NCBI GenBank assembly: GCA_018240935.1
Contig: JAFEEV010000013.1
Span: 1 to 5,261, forward strand
DNA: 5,261 nucleotides
Direction: 5' to 3'
DNA from: Pseudomonadota bacterium
GTDB lineage: Bacteria > Pseudomonadota > Gammaproteobacteria > Burkholderiales > Nitrosomonadaceae
The notes beneath the pieces were generated by a model. The model saw nothing but the letters and a program-made list of their open reading frames with translations. It ran no database searches and was not told where the DNA came from. The translations under genes were made by a program, and so were the position numbers. This document shows positions 1 to 4,083 of the stretch, in pieces. Positions within the stretch are counted from its first letter, which is position 1. Each line of letters opens with the position of its first letter.

Positions 1-152
1 GCTCCGTAGTGGGAGCAGCCAGTGGCGCTGTGGCGGGACTGCTCAGAGGCATACTGTATTCATCAAGATCCTCACGGCCAAATCAAGCTTACGTCAACTT
101 TGTATCGCGCTGCTTACAAGAAAAAGGCTATGAGGTTACCGGCTGGCAATAG
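1..152 (+). CDS. Glycine-zipper family protein, C-terminal fragment (5' end outside window)
   Basis: Reading from base 3 gives 49 residues and then a TAG stop at 150-152. The fragment begins with a small-residue stretch (SVVGAASGAVAGLLRGI) in which Gly and Ala recur at four-residue-like spacing, the mark of a glycine-zipper membrane segment. A polar linker rich in Ser, Arg and Pro follows, then a tail, QAYVNFVSRCLQEKGYEVTGWQ in sense, with one Cys near the end. From memory of the family, small glycine-zipper envelope proteins of proteobacteria often end in a similar Cys-containing 'CL.EKGYEV.GW' tail, which supports a real coding end. Most such proteins are exported and associate with the outer membrane or periplasm, with no defined biochemical role. 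The N-terminus and any signal or lipoprotein peptide lie outside the window. The gene converges on the small membrane protein gene at 171-287, and a stem-loop overlaps its stop codon. Confidence 0.75.
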   Translation, partial: SVVGAASGAVAGLLRGILYSSRSSRPNQAYVNFVSRCLQEKGYEVTGWQ

Positions 153-156
153 CCGG
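139..156. terminator. Stem-loop between two convergent genes
   Basis: CCGGCT (139-144) and AGCCGG (151-156) are perfect 6 bp inverted arms around the loop GGCAAT. The hairpin spans the stop codon of the glycine-zipper gene and lies 15 bp beyond the stop of the opposing 38-residue gene. Neither strand has a T-tract directly after it; on the minus strand a short T run comes about 20 bases later. It may be a weak bidirectional terminator or an mRNA 3'-end stabiliser rather than a classical intrinsic terminator. Confidence 0.4.
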
Positions 157-170
157 ACAACGTTATCCGT

Positions 171-287
171 TCACACGCCGCCCGCTATTTCAGCGATCAG
201 CAAAGCCAGTATGCCAAACAATAAAACGATGACCCATTTGAGATGATGCGCAATGTTGCGGAGTAATATTTTCGTTTCTTCGTCCAT
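171..287 (-). CDS. Small single-span membrane protein, 38 residues
   Basis: On the minus strand an ATG at 287-285 opens a 38-residue frame closed by TGA at 173-171. The protein starts with a charged, hydrophilic segment (MDEETKILLRNIAHHLK, residues 1-17). It continues with one strongly hydrophobic helix from W18 to about A35, interrupted only by E33, and ends in GGV. This pattern of a short polar N-terminus and one C-terminal transmembrane helix is typical of inner-membrane small proteins. The start has only a weak upstream AGG (about 9 bases away). An extended -10-like box lies about 35 bases upstream of the ATG (322-330). I do not recognise a family and give no function. The clean amphipathic-to-hydrophobic layout, the promoter-like sequence and the snug convergent fit with the upstream gene argue for a real gene; the short length is the main reason for doubt. 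Confidence 0.5.
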   Translation of the reverse strand: MDEETKILLRNIAHHLKWVIVLLFGILALLIAEIAGGV

Positions 288-321
288 AGTCGTTTGCCTA
301 TTCAAAACAAAATAACAGCCG

Positions 322-330
322 ATTTTACCA
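322..330 (-). promoter_or_regulatory. Possible extended -10 promoter for the 38-residue membrane protein gene
   Basis: Read on the minus strand the sequence is TGGTAAAAT: a -10 hexamer TAAAAT (5 of 6 to TATAAT) preceded by TGG, which fits the TGn extended -10 rule. No good -35 is present, as is common with extended -10 promoters. The predicted start would fall near 315, giving a leader of roughly 28 bases. GGTAAAAT occurs again at 384-391 as part of the repeats in this region, so the match may be a by-product of the repeat. Confidence 0.3.
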
Positions 331-333
331 AAT

Positions 334-447
334 TACACGGTTTGCCAGTGCATACGCAAAAATCACCCAATACCGCCGTGGCAATTTTACCGCCAAACTT
401 TTTCTGCCAGGAAAAATCAAATACCGTGTAGTGAATGATTATTGGGT
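334..447. repeat. Two interleaved perfect 8 bp inverted repeats
   Basis: TACACGGT (334-341) is the reverse complement of ACCGTGTA (423-430), and ACCCAATA (365-372) is the reverse complement of TATTGGGT (440-447). The order is a-b-a'-b', so if transcribed the two stems could form only as a pseudoknot or as alternatives to each other. Arms are short and spacers long (81 and 67 bases), so chance is possible. Confidence 0.35.
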
Positions 448-472
448 AAATTTTATTCAAATTTCAGAATTA

Positions 473-487
473 CCGGGAAAAATCCGG
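473..487. other. Small CCGG hairpin upstream of the first acidic gene
   Basis: CCGG at 473-476 and CCGG at 484-487 can pair around the loop GAAAAAT. The element sits about 80 bases before the acidic gene start and inside the third repeat copy. No T-tract follows in the forward direction, so I do not call it a terminator. Confidence 0.3.
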
Positions 488-520
488 CGTGATCTTTAAT
501 TGTTTCAACTGCATGATCTG

Positions 521-566
521 TTATCTATAGCTTATCTTCAAACATATTTCGATGGAGGTAATGACG
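521..566 (+). promoter_or_regulatory. Leader and Shine-Dalgarno of acidic gene 1
   Basis: The leader contains ATAGCTTAT (527-535) and a strong Shine-Dalgarno, GGAGGT (554-559). The same order, ATAGCGTAT then AAGGAGGT, precedes the related gene at 1830. The Shine-Dalgarno decides the start: an ATG at 552 overlaps it and one at 561 is only 2 bases beyond GGAGG, whereas the ATG at 567 has 8 bases of spacing. A TATAGC or TATCTA segment near 522-531 could serve as a -10 box, with TTGTTT at 500-505 as a poor -35; the promoter itself is uncertain. Confidence 0.55.
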
Positions 567-797
567 ATGATTAAAGAGCTTTCTTTTGATGACGAGGATG
601 ATTTCTACCCGATTGACGGCTTGGACGATGAGGATGATGTGCTGGCGGACAGCAAAATCCCCGCCGGCAAATTTGCAAAAATAATTGACGAATTTGAAAC
701 GGCGAAAGAAGATTTTGACGATGACGAATTCGAGACCGTCAAGAATGACTTGGACGATGATGACGATGTGACACTCGATACGTTAGGGCTGCGCTAG
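567..797 (+). CDS. Very acidic small protein, family of two in this window (copy 1)
   Basis: The protein has 76 residues, of which 22 are Asp and 8 Glu against 6 Lys and 1 Arg, so it is strongly negative. It has no signal peptide or membrane segment and should be cytosolic. Acidic clusters lie at about 8-12, 20-24, 49-54 and 61-67 (ending in a run of five Asp). Between them is a less acidic segment, ADSKIPAGKFAKIIDEFE, that could form an amphipathic helix. The start at 567 is chosen for its spacing from GGAGGT at 554-559; longer reads from 552 or 561 begin in or against that site. It aligns along most of its length with the protein at 1830-2042 (SFDDEDD/SLDDKDD, LAD, a Pro, then IIDEFE/LIDELEE). 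I do not recognise the family. Low sequence complexity, metal (Ca2+) binding, DNA or RNA mimicry, or partner binding are all possible, and none is shown. The strong ribosome binding site suggests abundant expression. Confidence 0.75.
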   Translation: MIKELSFDDEDDFYPIDGLDDEDDVLADSKIPAGKFAKIIDEFETAKEDFDDDEFETVKNDLDDDDDVTLDTLGLR

Positions 798-995
798 AAA
801 AATTTCGAAAAAGGCAGCGAGCGATGATTAAGCAAGGCGAAATCAGGCGAAAAAACGCAACTCACATAGAGTAAGAGTGCTTTGAACCTGATTTCAACGC
901 AGCATGCCGTTTTCCAAAGCATGCCCGGTGCGTTGAACTGCCGCAAATACAATGACATGTTCGTCTCATCACGCGAACACAAAACAGCCATTTTT

Positions 996-1610
996 ATGCA
1001 CGAAATAAACAGCAGTGAACCTAACGTTGAAGTTTTAGAGAAAACCATTTGTTTTGAAGGTTTTTTTCGCATTGAGAAATACCGTTTACGCCATCGGTTA
1101 TTCAGCGGCGGCTGGAGCCACCCGCTGGTGCGCGAAGTTTTCGAGCGCGGTCATGCTGCCGCCGTTTTGCCGTATGATCCCGTACGCGATGAAGTTATCC
1201 TGATCGAACAGTTCCGCGTCGGCGCATTGGCCGCACCGGATGGATCATGGTTGCTTGAAATCGTCGCCGGTGTAATTGAAGCCGGTGAAACAGCGCAAGA
1301 CGTGGCAAAACGCGAAAGCATCGAAGAAGCCGATTGCATCATTAGCGATCTGATTCCCCTTTACGACTTTTTCGTCAGTCCGGGTGGCGCCACGGAACGC
1401 GTGGCATTATTCTGCGGCCGGGTTGATTCGGCTCACGCCGGCGGTGTGCACGGCGCAGCCGAAGAAGGCGAAGACATCAAAGTGCATGTGGTGCCGCTGG
1501 ATACAGCTCTTACCTTGCTGCATGCGGGCAAAATCACATCAGCCAGCGCCATCATCGCTTTGCAATGGCTGGCATTGAACCGGGCGGCTGTACGCACCCG
1601 CTGGATATAG
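996..1610 (+). CDS. nudF: ADP-ribose pyrophosphatase, NUDIX hydrolase (NudF type)
   Basis: NudF hydrolyses ADP-ribose, and some related sugar nucleotides, to AMP and ribose 5-phosphate in the cytosol with Mg2+. From the ATG at 996 the protein has 204 residues, close to the 209 of E. coli NudF, and aligns with it from remembered sequence nearly end to end: EGFFRIEKYRLRHRLFSGG (21-39), VFERGHAAAVLPYDPVRDEV (48-67), LIEQFR (69-74), WLLEIVAGVIEAGE (85-98), SPGGATER (128-135), EDIKVHVV (159-166) and ASAIIALQWL (183-192). The Nudix box spans residues 92-114. G92, E98, R106, E107, E110 and E111 are kept, so metal binding should be intact, but the late consensus Gly is D113 and its neighbours are S108 and C114. 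The frame is open back to a TTG at 882 and has other ATGs at 921 and 957, but those would add residues without NudF counterparts. No start has a good Shine-Dalgarno. The gene lies between two related acidic protein genes, with gaps of 198 and 219 bp. Confidence 0.92.
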   Translation: MHEINSSEPNVEVLEKTICFEGFFRIEKYRLRHRLFSGGWSHPLVREVFERGHAAAVLPYDPVRDEVILIEQFRVGALAAPDGSWLLEIVAGVIEAGETAQDVAKRESIEEADCIISDLIPLYDFFVSPGGATERVALFCGRVDSAHAGGVHGAAEEGEDIKVHVVPLDTALTLLHAGKITSASAIIALQWLALNRAAVRTRWI

Positions 1611-1612
1611 AT

Positions 1613-1639
1613 CCGCCCTTCCTTCCCGTGCGGCTTTTT
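1613..1639 (+). terminator. Weak terminator-like sequence after nudF
   Basis: CCGC (1613-1616) can pair with GCGG (1630-1633), and TTTTT follows at 1635-1639. The stem is only 4 bp with a 13-base loop, so termination would be weak at best. The position, immediately after the nudF stop codon, is what makes it worth noting. Confidence 0.25.
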
Positions 1640-1655
1640 AGTCACATCACATGCG

Positions 1656-1734
1656 CCGGATTACCGCCGCGCACCGGCTTTCCGGCATCGCTGAAAGCAA
1701 TAATCACGCTCGCGGCGGCGCGCCCAAACACCGG
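1656..1734. other. GC-rich inverted-repeat element between nudF and acidic gene 2
   Basis: CCGCCGCG (1664-1671) and CGCGGCGG (1711-1718) are perfect 8 bp inverted arms around 39 bases. Inside the loop CCGG-CTTT-CCGG (1674-1685) forms a second small hairpin, and further CCGG tetramers lie outside the arms at 1656-1659 and 1731-1734. The block is richer in GC than the sequence on either side. On the minus strand a GTG at 1743-1741, preceded by AGAGG, opens a 33-residue frame ending with TGA at 1644-1642 (VIIPVFGRAAASVIIAFSDA and on), which could be a small gene, a gene remnant or chance. I cannot decide between a structured RNA, a dispersed repeat and coding debris. Confidence 0.35.
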
Positions 1735-1782
1735 AATTATCACAGAAACCTCTTTCTAATCCTCGCTTTACACTTCCCGGCA

Positions 1783-1829
1783 TTGTGTTCTACTGATAGC
1801 GTATTAGCTCATTTTGCAAGGAGGTTGTC
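1783..1829 (+). promoter_or_regulatory. Leader and Shine-Dalgarno of acidic gene 2
   Basis: AAGGAGGT at 1818-1825 is a near-perfect complement of the 16S rRNA 3' end; its GGAGG core ends 5 bases before the ATG at 1830. Upstream, TGTTCTACTGATAGCGTAT (1786-1804) resembles TGTTATCTATAGCTTAT (519-535) in front of acidic gene 1, with ATAGCnTAT shared. TTTACA at 1767-1772 is a fair -35, but no convincing -10 stands 16-18 bases after it (TACTGA at 1791 is poor), so the promoter is uncertain. Confidence 0.5.
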
Positions 1830-2042
1830 ATGGCGCTGAAAAGTTTCTCGTTGGATGATAAGGATGATGCCGATCCCTTGGATAAGGATGATGATTGCGC
1901 GTTAGCCGACGGCATGACGCCGGATAGCCGCATCGTGGAGCTGATTGATGAATTGGAAGAGAGCTGTGACGAACTTGACGAGAATGAAGATGACGACGAA
2001 GATGAAGATGAAATCATTGCGAGCTTCCGGAAACTGCACTAA
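1830..2042 (+). CDS. Very acidic small protein, family of two in this window (copy 2)
   Basis: The protein has 70 residues with 19 Asp and 10 Glu against 4 Lys and 2 Arg. It has no export signal or membrane segment. The N-terminal half (FSLDDKDDADPLDKDDD) is Asp-rich. A middle segment from about residue 31 (DSRIVELIDELEESCDELDE) has a heptad-like spacing of Ile and Leu and could be an amphipathic or coiled helix. It is followed by an unbroken acidic run at about 51-61 and a mildly basic end (SFRKLH). Two Cys (C23, C46) are absent from copy 1. It aligns with copy 1 with one 2-residue gap; the shared pattern is S-[FL]-D-D-x-D-D-x-x-P-[IL]-D, L-A-D, P-x-x-[KR], then I-D-E-[FL]-E. The C-terminal tails differ. 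It ends 80 bp from the convergent diguanylate cyclase gene. The family is not recognised. The excellent Shine-Dalgarno implies efficient translation. Confidence 0.75.
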   Translation: MALKSFSLDDKDDADPLDKDDDCALADGMTPDSRIVELIDELEESCDELDENEDDDEDEDEIIASFRKLH

Positions 2043-2086
2043 GGAAAGCGTCACGTCATAAAATAAACAGCCTGTTGGCGGATACC

Positions 2087-2103
2087 TGCAATAGCGCTTT
2101 GCA
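2087..2103. terminator. Imperfect palindrome between convergent genes
   Basis: TGCAATAGC (2087-2095) pairs with GCTTTGCA (2096-2103) apart from one bulged base. The element lies in the 80 bp gap between acidic gene 2 and the diguanylate cyclase gene, whose 3' ends face each other. With no loop bases and no flanking T-tract it is a poor intrinsic terminator; I mark it only as a candidate. Nothing else stands out in this gap. Confidence 0.25.
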
Positions 2104-2122
2104 CATGATCATTTGATTGCCG

Positions 2123-3826
2123 TTAATCAGCCAGTTCGGAGCATACGCAATTACGGCCTTGCCGCTTGGCGCGGTAAAGTTGTTGATCAGCCTGGGAAAT
2201 CAATTCATCCAGCGGCACATTCACCACATAGGTATGCGCCACACCGAAGCTGGCGGTAAAGGAGAGCTTTTTATTTTTCTCGCTCGTCAGCTGGATAGCG
2301 CTAATTTTGTTCCGCATCCGTTCGGCAATGGCCACGGCATCGGTTAGCCGGGTTTCCGGCAGAAAAATCAGAAATTCCTCACCACCCCAGCGTGCCAGGA
2401 TATCCCCGCTGCGCGCCTCTTTCTGCAAAGTTTCCGCGAGTTGCACCAGAACACGATCCCCCAGCGCATGACCGTAAGTGTCATTGAGCATCTTGAAATT
2501 ATCGATGTCCAGCATAATGACCGAGGTGCTGCTCTTGTTACGCAACCCCATGGCCCAGATCGGTTGAACAAATTTATAAAAAGACCGCCGGTTGTTCAGA
2601 TTGGTCAGAGAATCAATGCCGGCCATTTTTTCCGCCAGTAATTTTTCGCTTTGGTTGATGTTAAAACGTTCCGCCAGCGCCAATGCCAGCAAAATGGCAT
2701 CCATCATCATGCCGATATCGGTTGCCCGGTACGTCATTTCATTAAATGGGATCAATCCCCAGACGGCACTGGCGGTAATAATGCCGCCGCATATGGTAAA
2801 AATCGATGCCAGCAAGAAATACTTGGCGAACTGGTCACCGGATTTCAGGGAAATGACGCCCAATCCGATTGAAGAAATATAAAAGAAAAAAATAAAAACC
2901 AAAGAAATCAGCAGCGATACGACAAATTCGCCGCTCAACATCGCCAGCAGCATCAACGCGCAAAAAATAGCCGAACTCACCATGATAAAGCGGTAAACGC
3001 GGGGCCACGCAGTTTTGATATTCAGGAATTGCAATGCAAAGGCAAAGCCGCTCACTGTGCAGGCCATGATCAATACCGGATTGGCCCATTTTTGCCAATG
3101 CGGCGATTCAGGCCACAACCATTGATAACCATGACCAGTGTAAGCGGTATTGAGCAGCAAGAACAACAACAGGTAAATCGAATAAAACAGATAAGGCGTG
3201 GTATGCAATCCGATATACAGCATCACATTGTAAGCGACCAAAGCCAGGATGACGCCGTACATGAAGCCGTAGCTATATGCTTGCAATTGATTTCTTTCCG
3301 CCAGCTTCTCATCGCTGATGAAATAAACCGGTAAAACCATGTCATCGTCGGATTCCACCCGGATTAGCACCGTAATCTCACCGACGCTAAAATCATAAGG
3401 GGCGGTAAAAAACCGGTGATCAAGCGGGCGTTGAGAAAATATCAAACCATCCCCGGTATGATAGCTGTCGATCAGCTCGCTTTGCCGCAGAAAATAAATA
3501 TCGATTTTGTCCAGCCAGGCAGTTTCCAGCAAAAGATTCCGGCGCACCGCTTTATGTCCAGCATTCCTGACTTTAAATGCCAGCCATACCGGTTTTGCGC
3601 CGATGCCGAAGTTAAGAACGGAATTGCCGGAGGGTGTGAATTGTCCGTTTCGATACGCGAGCAAAGCATCCTGCATGGGCAAACCGGCATCGTCAGGCTG
3701 ATAAACTTGGATATAGCGGCCAACCGGTTCAGTGTATTGCGCCGCGGCATCGATATCCGCATGCGCCCCCCAGCTCCAGAAAGTTGACAGAAGCACGACG
3801 ATCAGAAATGTGACTATGTTCTTCAT
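2123..3826 (-). CDS. Membrane diguanylate cyclase: 7TMR-DISM sensor with GGDEF domain
   Basis: The enzyme should condense two GTP to cyclic di-GMP at the inner membrane in response to a signal sensed outside. The 567 residues divide as follows. Residues 1-23 form a signal peptide ending AHA. About 28-170 form a periplasmic beta-rich domain of the 7TMR-DISMED2 type (WLAFKVRN, an LLLETAWLDKIDIYFL segment). About 183-388 form seven hydrophobic helices of the 7TMR-DISM type. A short linker leads to the GGDEF domain, 402-562. In the last, DSLTNLNNRR (405-414), DIDNFKMLNDTYGHALGD (440-457), the active-site GGEEF (481-485) and the inhibitory-site RSGD (472-475, five residues before GGEEF) are all present. 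The cyclase should therefore be active and subject to product inhibition. The start at 3826 is the one that gives the signal peptide; its Shine-Dalgarno is weak. There is no EAL domain. The gene is divergent from the antiporter gene across 257 bp. The periplasmic ligand cannot be told from sequence. Confidence 0.95.
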   Translation of the reverse strand: MKNIVTFLIVVLLSTFWSWGAHADIDAAAQYTEPVGRYIQVYQPDDAGLPMQDALLAYRNGQFTPSGNSVLNFGIGAKPVWLAFKVRNAGHKAVRRNLLLETAWLDKIDIYFLRQSELIDSYHTGDGLIFSQRPLDHRFFTAPYDFSVGEITVLIRVESDDDMVLPVYFISDEKLAERNQLQAYSYGFMYGVILALVAYNVMLYIGLHTTPYLFYSIYLLLFLLLNTAYTGHGYQWLWPESPHWQKWANPVLIMACTVSGFAFALQFLNIKTAWPRVYRFIMVSSAIFCALMLLAMLSGEFVVSLLISLVFIFFFYISSIGLGVISLKSGDQFAKYFLLASIFTICGGIITASAVWGLIPFNEMTYRATDIGMMMDAILLALALAERFNINQSEKLLAEKMAGIDSLTNLNNRRSFYKFVQPIWAMGLRNKSSTSVIMLDIDNFKMLNDTYGHALGDRVLVQLAETLQKEARSGDILARWGGEEFLIFLPETRLTDAVAIAERMRNKISAIQLTSEKNKKLSFTASFGVAHTYVVNVPLDELISQADQQLYRAKRQGRNCVCSELAD

Positions 3827-3909
3827 ACACGCCCGTTATGGATACCAGGGATAGAAAAAGAGGTAACAAGCGGATCAAACACGAAAAAATTTAATCAAGC
3901 CGGACAAAT

Positions 3910-3926
3910 TATAATCGCGGATTATA
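3910..3926. promoter_or_regulatory. Inverted repeat in divergent region: operator or bidirectional -10
   Basis: TATAATC (3910-3916) and GATTATA (3920-3926) are perfect 7 bp inverted arms around GCG. Each arm carries an exact TATAAT, on the plus strand at 3910-3915 and on the minus strand at 3926-3921. The site lies in the 257 bp region between the divergent diguanylate cyclase (start 3826) and antiporter (start 4084) genes. It could drive both directions from one symmetric element or be a dimeric regulator's operator. Neither direction has a good -35 at 16-18 bp. The rest of the 3827-4083 region is AT-rich with A-tracts and shows no coding frame. Confidence 0.45.
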
Positions 3927-4044
3927 CTGTTTCTCCGCCACACGAAAAAAATTGCCGCAGCCACCCATTTTTTCCTGCAAATCATGCAAGCCAGCGGAAA
4001 TTTTCAGTAAAGCATGGGTATTTATCTTTGCTGTCATAAAAAAA

Positions 4045-4053
4045 TGCTATCTT
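4045..4053 (+). promoter_or_regulatory. Possible extended -10 promoter of the antiporter gene
   Basis: TGCTATCTT is an extended -10 (TGn plus TATCTT, 4 of 6 to TATAAT), preceded by an A-tract at 4038-4044. Transcription would start near 4060, giving a leader of about 24 bases to the ATG at 4084. No good -35 is present at 16-18 bp. Confidence 0.35.
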
Positions 4054-4083
4054 CGCATTTTGCCCGACTATCGATAATTCATC

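Larger units (their letters stand above)
321..487. repeat. About three degenerate copies of a 55-65 bp sequence
   Basis: This is most of the 279 bp non-coding stretch between the small membrane gene and the first acidic gene. Shared blocks recur in the same order. ATTTTACC is at 322-329 and 384-391. TGCCAG is at 343-348 and 405-410; these two blocks are both offset by exactly 62. AAAAATCA is at 358-365 and 412-419, and AATACCG at 369-375 and 420-426. A third, weaker copy has TTTTA at 451-455, GGAAAAATC at 476-484 (identical to 410-418) and CGGCGTG at 485-491. No frame across the region looks coding on either strand. The copies look like an old tandem duplication; whether they bind a regulator is not shown. 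Confidence 0.5.

Noticed and set aside
22..246. A 74-codon plus-strand frame
   Set aside because: It overlaps the glycine-zipper gene end in another frame and the opposing small membrane gene; its translation has no domain character.
552..566. Longer starts (ATG at 552 and 561) for acidic gene 1
   Set aside because: The first overlaps the Shine-Dalgarno and the second is only 2 bases after it; the related gene has no matching extra residues.
836..854. Direct repeat GGCGAAA (836-842 and 848-854) upstream of nudF
   Set aside because: A 7 bp repeat in two copies with no further structure is within chance expectation.
824..874. A 16-residue basic peptide frame (ATG 824 to TAA 872-874) between acidic gene 1 and nudF
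   Set aside because: Very short, with only a weak AAGG upstream and no supporting similarity; likely chance.
794..1072. A 92-codon minus-strand frame across the nudF 5' region
   Set aside because: Antisense to well-supported coding sequence and without recognisable features.
1565..1839. Plus-strand frames of 64 and 62 codons between nudF and acidic gene 2
   Set aside because: They overlap the nudF end or the acidic gene start, lack ribosome sites and have no plausible protein character.
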